A stretch of 7,099 nucleotides of DNA from CAYFVR01 sp046541515 (GTDB taxonomy: Bacteria; Desulfobacterota; Desulfobacteria; Desulfobacterales; Desulfococcaceae), in NCBI GenBank assembly GCA_046541515.1, contig JBKHDD010000224.1, positions 1 to 7,099 on the forward strand. Reading direction: 5' to 3'. How positions within the stretch are numbered: the first letter of the stretch is position 1; each line of letters begins with the position of its first letter. A program made the position numbers and the translations under genes. The notes beneath the pieces were generated by a model. It was not told the origin of the DNA and searched no databases. It worked only from the letters and a program-made list of their open reading frames with translations. Below, piece after piece: positions 1 to 5,560 of the stretch.

Positions 1-21
1 CTTATCGGGAGACGCATCGCC

Positions 22-1095
22 ATGAAACTGTTCCACTGCGCATCTTGCGGCAATCGGCTCTATTTCGAAAATGTAAGCTGCACCCAATGCGGCGCGGAAT
101 TGGGATTTTTGCCGGACGCCATGCAGCTATCCGCCATCGAACCGGCCGCCGAGGGGCTGTGGAAATCCCTCGGCGAAGAAAAATCGTATCGCAAATGCGG
201 CAATTACGCCGAAAGGGGGGTGTGCAACTGGATGACCGAGGCCGAAGGCGACACCTCGCTTTGTCGGGCCTGCGATCTGAACCAGACGATTCCCGACCTC
301 TCGGTTCCGGATCATCTGGAACTTTGGCGCGCCCTGGAGACCGAGAAACGCCGCCTGGTTTATTCGATGCTGAAACTGAACCTGCCGGTGACGCCCAAAC
401 GCCTGGACCCGGCGGGGCTCGCCTTCGATTTTCTGGCGGACGCTCCGCCCGGCTTCAGCGAGCGCGGCCGGGTGATGACCGGCCACGCGGGGGGACTGAT
501 CACCATCAACATCGCGGAGGCCGACCCGGCCGAGCGCGAACGGATGCGCGATCAGATGGACGAGCCCTACCGCACCATTCTGGGCCATTTCCGCCATGAA
601 TCCGGCCACTACTATTGGGAACGTCTGATTCGGGACAGCGAATGGCTCGCCCCTTGGCGGGAAATTTTCGGGGACGAACGGGAAGACTACGGGCAGGCGC
701 TGGAGCGGAACTACCAAGAAGGGCCGCCGTCCGACTGGCCGGACCATTTCGTCAGCGCCTACGCGGCATCGCATCCATGGGAGGACTGGGCCGAATGCTG
801 GGCCCATTATCTGCACATCGTGGATACCCTGGAGACGGCCTATCAGTATGGCCTGAGCCTCCGCCCCGTCGCCGGCAACGAAGATCCGGCGGCGGTACGC
901 CCCGATTTCGACGCCTATCTTGAAACCGATTTCGACGCCATCGTCGAACATTGGTTCCCGCTGACCTTCGCGCTGAACAGTCTCAACCGCAGCATGGGGC
1001 ACGAGCACGCCTATCCCTTCGTGCTCTCCCCGGCGGTCATCGAAAAACTGCGGTTCGTGCATCGGGTCGTCCGCGATTTCCCCCAAGCGGCTTGA
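22..1095 (+). CDS. Putative zinc-binding metallopeptidase with N-terminal zinc-ribbon region
   Basis: A 357-residue protein. Seen: two cysteine clusters at the N-terminus, C6/C9/C20/C23 and C59/C68/C81/C84, each fitting a four-Cys zinc site. After a helical stretch comes a classic HExxH motif (H192, E193, H196, within HFRHESGHYY). A conserved-looking block, HPWEDWAECWAHYLHI, at 251-266 could supply the third metal ligand (E254 or E258). There is no signal peptide or membrane segment, so it is probably cytoplasmic. This architecture matches the family of uncharacterised bacterial proteins with a zinc-ribbon followed by a putative zinc-binding metallopeptidase domain; I know of no established substrate for that family. 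The start is supported by GGGAG at 7-11, 10 nt upstream of the ATG. It lies 12 nt before the patatin-like gene, suggesting one transcript. Proteolytic activity is inferred from the motif only. Confidence 0.85.
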   Translation: MKLFHCASCGNRLYFENVSCTQCGAELGFLPDAMQLSAIEPAAEGLWKSLGEEKSYRKCGNYAERGVCNWMTEAEGDTSLCRACDLNQTIPDLSVPDHLELWRALETEKRRLVYSMLKLNLPVTPKRLDPAGLAFDFLADAPPGFSERGRVMTGHAGGLITINIAEADPAERERMRDQMDEPYRTILGHFRHESGHYYWERLIRDSEWLAPWREIFGDEREDYGQALERNYQEGPPSDWPDHFVSAYAASHPWEDWAECWAHYLHIVDTLETAYQYGLSLRPVAGNEDPAAVRPDFDAYLETDFDAIVEHWFPLTFALNSLNRSMGHEHAYPFVLSPAVIEKLRFVHRVVRDFPQAA

Positions 1096-1107
1096 ACGGA
1101 AAAAAAC

Positions 1108-2028
1108 ATGAAGAATCATTCCAATCCCGCGTCCCTCGTTTTGGGCAGCGGCGGCGCGCGGGGACTCGCCCATATCGGCGTGATCCGGGCACTGGAAGAA
1201 CATGGCCGCTGCAACATTCGATCCATTGCCGGATCGTCCATGGGGTCGCTGGTTGGCGGACTTTACGCCGGCGGAAAACTCGATACCTACACCGAATGGG
1301 TGCGGGGCCTGTCGGCGGTGGACATGTGGCGCCTGCTCGATTTTTCCTTCACCGGGCAGGGGCTGTTCGAGGGCAAGCGATTGATGAAGAAGCTTTGCGA
1401 TCTGGTGGGCGAAATCCAGATCGAAGATTTGGCCATTTCCTTCGCGGCGACGGCCTCGGACATCGAAAGACGAGAGGTGATTTCCATCGACCGGGGCTCG
1501 CTGTTCGACGCCATCCGGGCATCCATCGCCATTCCCGGTTTTTTCACGCCCGTTCCGCGCAATGGACGGCTGCTGGTGGATGGCGGGCTGCTGAGTCCGG
1601 TTCCCCTCGAATTGGTTCATCGTGAAGATGCGGAGCGGATCATCGTGGTTTCCCTGAACGGCAACGGCGATCCTGACGACCCGGACCCGTCCAAAGCCGA
1701 AGAATCCGAAGAATCGGAGACCCCCGAGGACCGATCCGCCGAGGGACAAAATTCATTTCAACGCTGGTACCGGGAGGCGCGCGCGAAACTCGGGCTCGAT
1801 TCGGATGAAAACGAGGGCCCCTCCGCCGTCGATATTCTCACCAAATCGCTGGAGGCGATGCAGGATCGCATTGCGCGGTTTCAAATGGAGGCGGCGAAAC
1901 CGGACCTGCTCATCGAAATTTCCGTGAACGCCTGCGGGTTTCTGGACTTTCACCTCGCCGATGAAATGATCGAACTGGGATACCGGACGGCCCTTCGGGC
2001 GATTCGGCGGGCGGAAAATTTTCACTGA
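1108..2028 (+). CDS. Patatin-like phospholipase family protein (RssA-type)
   Basis: A 306-residue patatin-fold serine acyl hydrolase, expected to cleave acyl groups from phospholipids or related lipids with a Ser-Asp dyad. Seen: a glycine-rich oxyanion-hole motif, GSGGARG, at 13-19; the nucleophile motif GSSMG at 42-46, with Ser44 as nucleophile; and the DGG motif at 158-160, with Asp158 as the second catalytic residue. All key residues are intact. Residues about 188-216 form a very acidic, proline-containing, probably disordered insert, followed by a helical C-terminal region. No signal peptide or transmembrane segment is visible, so it is likely cytosolic or peripheral to the membrane, as for the RssA/YjjU-like group. 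The ribosome site is weak (GGA in the 12-nt gap), consistent with translation following the upstream metallopeptidase gene. The gene converges with the regulator, leaving only 27 nt between the stops. The substrate is unknown. Confidence 0.9.
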   Translation: MKNHSNPASLVLGSGGARGLAHIGVIRALEEHGRCNIRSIAGSSMGSLVGGLYAGGKLDTYTEWVRGLSAVDMWRLLDFSFTGQGLFEGKRLMKKLCDLVGEIQIEDLAISFAATASDIERREVISIDRGSLFDAIRASIAIPGFFTPVPRNGRLLVDGGLLSPVPLELVHREDAERIIVVSLNGNGDPDDPDPSKAEESEESETPEDRSAEGQNSFQRWYREARAKLGLDSDENEGPSAVDILTKSLEAMQDRIARFQMEAAKPDLLIEISVNACGFLDFHLADEMIELGYRTALRAIRRAENFH

Positions 2029-2055
2029 ACGGTTCGGGACGGCCCCCCGGGCCCG

Positions 2056-3177
2056 TCACACCTCCGCGATCATGCTCCCGGTGCAGCCCGCCTCGTACCC
2101 CGGCAATGTGGACAGCTCGTCCCGGAAGGCGCGGCTTTGGAGCGCGTCCAGGGCGGCGACCACGGCGGGGTGGTCCAGCATGTCGGCCGGGACCACTAGG
2201 TCGCAGCGGACGGCGGAGAGGGGAACGAAATCCAGCCCCTGGGTCACGGCCACGGCCCGCAGGCCTAGGGCCGCGTCCGCCTTGCCGAAGGCGACCCGTT
2301 GAGCCCCTTCGAAATGGCCGCTCACCGGCTGGTCGTACCCGCGCACCGCTTCCGCCGGAATTCCCGCCGTTTCCAACAAATCGTCCAGCAGAATCCGCAG
2401 GGCCGCGCCCGGCTCCCGGTTCACGATCCGCACGTCCTCCCGGGCCAGATCGGCGGCTTCCCGCAGGTTCAACGGATTGCCCGGGGCCACCATCAAGCCC
2501 TCTTCAAAACAGGCGAATCCGACCAGGCGGCCGGCCGCGCCGCCCAGCATTTTGCGGGCCAGGGCGACGTTGGATTCCTCGTCCCCGGCGTTGTGCAGGT
2601 GAATCCCGGCGATGTGGGCCCGCCCCGCCGAAAGCCCTTCCATGGCCCGATAGCTGGAGGCGAAACGGCAACGGACCCGCGCGCCGCCCGGGGTCCGGCC
2701 GACGTGGGCGTTGAGCACCGAAAAGGCAGGATCGCAGCCCAGAAGCAGGGCCGATTTTTCCAGCGCGTTGGCGTCGCCCAGCAGCCGCACCCGGCCGCCC
2801 GGCCGGTCCAGCAGGCCATCGGCCGGAAGAATGCCGGGGTGGTCGGTCACGCCGTCGGCCAGGGGATAGCCCACCAAACGGTCCCGCACCCGGGCCAGCA
2901 GCAGGCGGCGGCCGGCGGAAGTGGGTTCCTCGGCCAAATCCACCGGTTGGCCGTCCACCTCGGCGGGTTCGCAAAAGATGTCCTCCACCCGGCAGCCCAG
3001 CTCCCGCGCCAGCTTCAGCGCCACCGCCGTGTTGGGCAGATAGCGGCCGCTTTCGATGTCGTAGATGGCCTGTCGTTTCAACCCGACCCGCTCGGCCAGG
3101 GCGGTCTGGGTGATGCCGCGCAGGGTCCGCACGTCTTTCAAGCGGCAGAGAACCTGATCATCGCCTCGATATTTCAT
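2056..3177 (-). CDS. Xre-type HTH regulator with ModA-like substrate-binding domain (putative molybdate/tungstate-responsive)
   Basis: A 373-residue transcription factor. Residues about 12-68 form an HTH_3/Xre DNA-binding domain (RLKDVRTLRGITQTALAERV, then LKRQAIYDIESGRYLPN). Residues about 150-350 match the PBP_like class of cytoplasmic domains related to molybdate-binding proteins: AGIHLHNAGDEESN, GLMVAPGNPLNL and IVNREPGAALRILLDDLL fall in the usual order. It has no signal peptide, so the ligand would be sensed in the cytoplasm. It is transcribed divergently from modABC, which strongly suggests that it controls molybdate or tungstate uptake; the ligand and the sign of regulation are inferred. 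I chose the ATG at 3177. The frame also extends to a TTG at 3246, but that TTG overlaps the candidate -35 box of the gene's own promoter, and the added 23 residues (MSSVFFKRYRF...) precede a normal HTH N-terminus. The ribosome site at 3177 is poor. It is not a classical ModE, which has a different winged-helix and TOBE layout. Confidence 0.88.
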   Translation of the reverse strand: MKYRGDDQVLCRLKDVRTLRGITQTALAERVGLKRQAIYDIESGRYLPNTAVALKLARELGCRVEDIFCEPAEVDGQPVDLAEEPTSAGRRLLLARVRDRLVGYPLADGVTDHPGILPADGLLDRPGGRVRLLGDANALEKSALLLGCDPAFSVLNAHVGRTPGGARVRCRFASSYRAMEGLSAGRAHIAGIHLHNAGDEESNVALARKMLGGAAGRLVGFACFEEGLMVAPGNPLNLREAADLAREDVRIVNREPGAALRILLDDLLETAGIPAEAVRGYDQPVSGHFEGAQRVAFGKADAALGLRAVAVTQGLDFVPLSAVRCDLVVPADMLDHPAVVAALDALQSRAFRDELSTLPGYEAGCTGSMIAEV

Positions 3178-3216
3178 GGGATTTCCGCTTCCCGCCGGAA
3201 TGTCCGGCTCGGAAAA

Positions 3217-3246
3217 TCGATATCGTTTAAAAAATACGCTTGACAA
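3217..3246 (-). promoter_or_regulatory. Candidate promoter of the HTH regulator
   Basis: On the minus strand, TTGTCA (complement of 3241-3246) is followed after 18 nt by TATCGA (complement of 3217-3222). This would start transcription some 30 nt before the ATG at 3177. The -35 overlaps the plus-strand TTGACA within the near-palindrome CTTGACAAG (3239-3247), so the two divergent promoters would share DNA. The -10 is only a half match. Confidence 0.35.
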
Positions 3247-3269
3247 GTAGAAACGTCATCGGATACGTT
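3240..3269 (+). promoter_or_regulatory. Candidate sigma70-type promoter toward modA
   Basis: A perfect -35 hexamer, TTGACA (3240-3245), is followed after 18 nt by TACGTT (3264-3269), which keeps the first two and last bases of a TATAAT box. A transcript from here would have a leader of about 520 nt before the modA ATG, running through both inverted-repeat elements. One arm of the AAACGTCAT repeat lies between the two hexamers, where a bound regulator would occlude polymerase. A promoter nearer modA cannot be excluded. Confidence 0.4.
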
Positions 3270-3304
3270 CGCACCCAACACATGACGTTTTCAAACGTCG
3301 TTTG
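3251..3304. promoter_or_regulatory. Cluster of AAACGT-type inverted repeats, candidate regulator operator
   Basis: AAACGTCAT (3251-3259) and ATGACGTTT (3282-3290) are perfect 9-bp inverted copies with centres 31 bp apart, close to three helical turns. Next to the second is CAAACGTCGTTTG (3292-3304), a 13-bp palindrome with the same AAACG core. The cluster lies in the divergent region between the HTH regulator and modA and overlaps the plus-strand promoter candidate, as expected for a dimeric Xre-type repressor or activator. Assignment to this regulator is inference from position and symmetry. Confidence 0.5.
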
Positions 3305-3487
3305 GAGTCCCTACCACATTTTGAGACGGACGCCAAGCGGCGGAGAAGCGTCTTCCCCCTCCGCAGTACGCAGTATTCCCCGGCCTTTTTCCCGATAGAC
3401 GATTCACGTTCGTTTTCCGGGAAGCAACAATTCCATGCAAAAATTGACGTTCGGATGCCCTTCGGTTTTCGGAAGCGGAAATTCAAG
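3305..3487. other. Gene-free stretch between operator cluster and first repeat element
   Basis: About 180 nt with no convincing gene: the short open frames here lack coding character and ribosome sites. I see no RNA gene and nothing I can recognise as a molybdenum-cofactor riboswitch, although such an RNA cannot be ruled out by eye. If the promoter candidate near 3240-3269 is real, this is part of the modA leader. Confidence 0.4.
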
Positions 3488-3488
3488 G

Positions 3489-3588
3489 CGTAGGATGGGC
3501 ACGGCTTTTTGCGCCCACAAATTTGTGCCCACCAAATGGGGCGCCCGTCGTGAAAAGGTGGGCACAAAAAAACCGTGCCCACCCTACG
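3489..3588. repeat. Inverted-repeat element A (REP/MITE-like)
   Basis: The outer arms CGTAGGATGGGCACGG (3489-3504) and CCGTGCCCACCCTACG (3573-3588) are complementary over 16 bp with one mismatch. Pairing continues inward through a T-run and A-run (3506-3510 with A's near 3567-3571) and through GCGCCCAC/GTGGGCAC (about 3511-3518 and 3558-3565), with one bulge and one mismatch. The whole could fold into one long hairpin. An internal palindrome, CACAAATTTGTG, sits at 3516-3527. TTCAAGG occurs directly before the left arm (3482-3488) and 2 nt after the right arm (3591-3597), resembling a target-site duplication. There is no transposase gene. Confidence 0.7.
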
Positions 3589-3612
3589 GTTTCAAGGGCT
3601 ACCGGTAAAATG

Positions 3613-3763
3613 GTAGGGGCGCTGCTTGCCGCGCCCCGGTTCGTGGAGGAATCCGTTGTTTTTTCCACAATCGGGCAATGCGGCCTCGTCCCCGCACGAC
3701 CCGGGTAGGAAATAAAAACCCCCGTGCCCGCTGGGGCCGGGGCGGGGCAAGCAGCGCCCCTAC
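3613..3763. mobile_element. Element B: 151-bp MITE-like element with 27-bp terminal inverted repeats
   Basis: The left end (3613-3639, beginning GTAGGGGCGCTGCTTGCC) and right end (3737-3763, ending GGCAAGCAGCGCCCCTAC) are inverted copies over 27 bp with one mismatch. AATG lies immediately outside both ends (3609-3612 and 3764-3767), as expected for a 4-bp target-site duplication. The 97-bp interior has no gene. These are the hallmarks of a miniature inverted-repeat transposable element that depends on a transposase encoded elsewhere. It ends 22 nt before the modA ribosome site, so its hairpin would lie in the modA leader. Family assignment is unknown. Confidence 0.65.
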
Positions 3764-3785
3764 AATGTTTTTGCGAAATTCAACC

Positions 3786-3791
3786 AAGGAG
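3786..3791 (+). promoter_or_regulatory. modA ribosome binding site
   Basis: AAGGAG, 10 nt before the ATG at 3802. It decides the modA start: the frame is open upstream to an ATG at 3724, but that lies inside inverted-repeat element B and has no such site. Confidence 0.8.
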
Positions 3792-3801
3792 AAAAAACCC
3801 A

Positions 3802-4602
3802 ATGTCCCGCAACCCCCGTTCCCGTTTTCCCCGATTCCTCGGCGTCGTCCTCGCCTTCTGCACGGGAATCGGCTTCGCCCTGCCCTTCTCCGCCACGGCG
3901 GCGGAACTTGGCAAGGTCACCGTTTTCGCGGCGGCGTCCACCATCAACGCCGTTTCCGAAATTGGCCAAATGTTCACGGATAATGGCCACGGCGATTTCA
4001 CGCCCTCCTTCGCCTCCTCCTCCACCCTGGCCAAGCAGATCGCCCAGGGCGCCCCGGCGGATGTCTTTATTTCCGCCAATCCCAAATGGATGGACTGGCT
4101 GGAAGACGAGGAGATGATCGAACCCGGCACCCGGGCCGATTTATTGGGCAACCGGATCGTGCTGATTACCCCGGCGGACAGCGACGTTTCCGTGGAATTG
4201 GTCGAGGGCGTGGATCTGGCGGGAATGCTGGGCGAGGACAAGCTGGCCATGGGCGATCCGGATCACGTTCCCGCCGGGATGTACGGCAAGCTGGCCATGG
4301 AATCTCTCGGGATTTGGGAGGCCGCGAGTCCCAAGGTTGCCCGGGCCAAGGACGTGCGGGCCGCGCTGGCGCTGGTGGAACGGGGCGAAGCGCCGCTGGG
4401 CGTGGTTTACGCCACCGACGCGGCCATCACGCCCAAGGTTCGGGTCGTGGCGGCATTTCCGGAAGCGACCCATCCGCCCATCACCTACCCGGTGGCTCTG
4501 GTAAAGGACAAGGGGACGCCTACCGCGAAAGCCTTTCTGGAATTCCTCCGGAGCCCCGAGGCCCGGGCGGTGTTCGAGAAATACGGCTTTTTGGTTCGGT
4601 AG
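3802..4602 (+). CDS. modA: Molybdate ABC transporter, periplasmic substrate-binding protein ModA
   Basis: A 266-residue secreted binding protein that captures molybdate (probably also tungstate) in the periplasm and delivers it to ModBC. Seen: a basic start (MSRNPRSRFPR), a hydrophobic core at about 12-29 and a likely signal peptidase I site after A33 or A34. The mature part then begins KVTVFAAAST. Family motifs are present in order: AAAS at 43-46, FASSSTLAKQIAQGAPADVFIS at 70-91 (ligand serine in the SSS run), GDPDHVPAGMYGK at 151-163 (with the usual anion-binding loop and Tyr161) and VVYATDA further on. The length is normal for ModA. I found no lipobox, so it should be soluble. It is followed not by modB directly but by 249 nt of palindromes and a terminator, suggesting separate or higher expression than modBC. 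Confidence 0.95.
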   Translation: MSRNPRSRFPRFLGVVLAFCTGIGFALPFSATAAELGKVTVFAAASTINAVSEIGQMFTDNGHGDFTPSFASSSTLAKQIAQGAPADVFISANPKWMDWLEDEEMIEPGTRADLLGNRIVLITPADSDVSVELVEGVDLAGMLGEDKLAMGDPDHVPAGMYGKLAMESLGIWEAASPKVARAKDVRAALALVERGEAPLGVVYATDAAITPKVRVVAAFPEATHPPITYPVALVKDKGTPTAKAFLEFLRSPEARAVFEKYGFLVR

Positions 4603-4636
4603 TGCGATTTGCTTGAAAGAACATACCGTTCTCGCC

Positions 4637-4658
4637 GCCAGGGGATAAATCCCCTGGC
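4637..4658. repeat. 22-bp palindrome P1 (REP-like)
   Basis: Perfect 10-bp arms, GCCAGGGGAT (4637-4646) and ATCCCCTGGC (4649-4658), around a central AA. It begins 35 nt after the modA stop, where a hairpin could protect the 3' end of the modA mRNA. It shares its pattern with the palindrome at 4747-4768. Confidence 0.65.
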
Positions 4659-4670
4659 TCACCCCTGAAA

Positions 4671-4688
4671 AGCACCCTAAAGGGCGCT
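4671..4688. repeat. Short imperfect palindrome between modA and modB
   Basis: AGCACCCT (4671-4678) faces AGGGCGCT (4681-4688) around a central AA, with one mismatch. It is part of the series of palindromes in this gap. It is weak on its own. Confidence 0.4.
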
Positions 4689-4718
4689 CGTCTCCATGGA
4701 ATTGAAAAAAATGGGGAG

Positions 4719-4738
4719 CCCGCTTTAGCGGGTTTTTT
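4719..4738 (+). terminator. Rho-independent-type terminator between modA and modB
   Basis: CCCGC (4719-4723), a TTTA loop, GCGGG (4728-4732), then six T's (4733-4738). The outermost loop bases could also pair. This is a compact but classical intrinsic terminator downstream of modA on the coding strand. An A-run upstream (4705-4711) could give weaker function in the other direction. It implies that modA transcription ends, fully or partly, before modB. Confidence 0.7.
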
Positions 4739-4746
4739 CGGTGTCA

Positions 4747-4768
4747 GCCGGAGGATTTATCCTCCGGC
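4747..4768. repeat. 22-bp palindrome P2 (REP-like)
   Basis: Perfect 10-bp arms, GCCGGAGGAT (4747-4756) and ATCCTCCGGC (4759-4768), around a central TT. It matches P1 in length, symmetry and most positions (GCCnGnGGAT, two W, and its complement), with compensating changes in both arms. It lies 110 bp after P1. Confidence 0.65.
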
Positions 4769-4800
4769 GCGTTTTCCTTGGGCTCGGAATTGCCGTCCCG

Positions 4801-4834
4801 AAATCCCCCTAAATCCCCCTTTACAAAAGGGGGA
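4801..4834. repeat. AAATCCCCCT direct repeat with hairpin just before modB
   Basis: AAATCCCCCT occurs twice in tandem (4801-4810 and 4811-4820). The second copy forms the left arm of a 9-bp inverted repeat, TCCCCCTTT (4814-4822) with AAAGGGGGA (4826-4834), around ACA. The hairpin ends 8 nt before the modB ribosome site (AGGA, 4843-4846). From memory, C5-T / G5 repeats of this kind are commonly dispersed in many bacterial genomes. Confidence 0.6.
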
Positions 4835-4851
4835 CTTTTGACAGGAAATTC

Positions 4852-5556
4852 ATGCCGTTTTTTGATCTCACGCCGCTGGAAATCGAGGCCCTTCGCCTGA
4901 GCCTGTGGGTGTCGGCCTGGGCCGTGGCGGGAAGCCTGGTCCCCGGCGTGCTGGTGGCCTGGCTGCTGGCCCGGAAGCGCTTTCCGGGCCGCCACTTGGT
5001 GGACGGCCTGGTCCATCTGCCGCTGGTGCTGCCGCCGGTGGTCACCGGCTATCTGCTCCTGTTGGCGCTGGGACGCCGGGGCTTCGTCGGCTCCGCCCTG
5101 CACGACTGGTTCGGTCTCACCTTCGCCTTCAACTGGAAGGGCGCGGCCCTGGCCTCGGCGGTGATGGCCTTTCCGCTGCTGGTCCGGGCGGTGCGGCTTT
5201 CCATCGAATCGGTGGATCAGGGGCTGGAGCGGGCCGCGCGAACCCTGGGCGCGGGGCCGGTGGACGTGTTCTTCACGGTCACCCTGCCCTTGATCGTGCC
5301 CGGCATTCTCACCGGCCTCATCCTCGCCTTCGCCCGCAGCCTCAGCGAGTTCGGGGCCACCATCACCTTCGTCTCCAACATCCCGGGGGAAACCCGAACC
5401 CTGCCGCTGGCGCTGTACACCCTTACCCAAATGCCGGGGGGAGAGGCCGGGGCGGCGCGGCTCTGCGTCATCTCCGTGGTGGTGGCGCTGGCGGCGCTGA
5501 TCGCCTCGGAAGTGCTGGCCCGGCGCATGGCGAAACGATTGAGCGGAGAGGGCTGA
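4852..5556 (+). CDS. modB: Molybdate ABC transporter permease ModB
   Basis: A 234-residue inner-membrane permease; a dimer forms the channel for molybdate and couples to ModC. Seen: about five hydrophobic membrane spans (near 16-40, 51-73, 97-114, 142-165 and 204-224). The cytoplasmic EAA coupling loop sits at about 119-146 (ERAARTLGAGPVDVFFTVTLP), which docks on the ATPase. The characteristic ARSLSEFGATITFVSNIPGE follows, then TRTLPLALYTLTQMPGG. Length and motifs are typical of ModB. The start is supported by AGGA at 4843-4846, 5 nt before the ATG, and by the protein beginning directly with the usual pre-helix region (PFFDLTPLEIEALRLSLWVS). It is tightly linked to modC (4 nt gap) but separated from modA by a terminator-bearing gap. 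Confidence 0.95.
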   Translation: MPFFDLTPLEIEALRLSLWVSAWAVAGSLVPGVLVAWLLARKRFPGRHLVDGLVHLPLVLPPVVTGYLLLLALGRRGFVGSALHDWFGLTFAFNWKGAALASAVMAFPLLVRAVRLSIESVDQGLERAARTLGAGPVDVFFTVTLPLIVPGILTGLILAFARSLSEFGATITFVSNIPGETRTLPLALYTLTQMPGGEAGAARLCVISVVVALAALIASEVLARRMAKRLSGEG

Positions 5557-5560
5557 AATC

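Noticed and set aside
127..1749. Very long open frame on the minus strand opposite the metallopeptidase and patatin genes
   Set aside because: It spans two well-supported + strand genes with intact motifs and has no recognisable domain. Long antisense frames are expected in GC-rich DNA.
2029..2055. Bidirectional terminator between the convergent patatin and regulator genes
   Set aside because: The 27 nt are G/C-rich with short complementary runs (CGGG/CCCG), but there is no T-run and no stable uninterrupted stem.
2299..3243. Long plus-strand open frame across the regulator
   Set aside because: It is antisense to a protein with clear HTH and binding-domain motifs, and its translation shows no family features.
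3256..3582. Minus-strand open frame of 108 codons in the regulator-modA gap
   Set aside because: It runs through the operator-like repeats and element A, with no ribosome site and no recognisable domain. It is best explained as chance.
3305..3801. Molybdenum-cofactor (Moco) riboswitch before modA
   Set aside because: The position is suitable, but I could not recognise the conserved core. The visible structure is explained by the two inverted-repeat elements. A covariance-model search would decide.
3489..4834. CRISPR array
   Set aside because: Several palindromic repeats are present, but they differ in sequence and lack the regular repeat-spacer arrangement.
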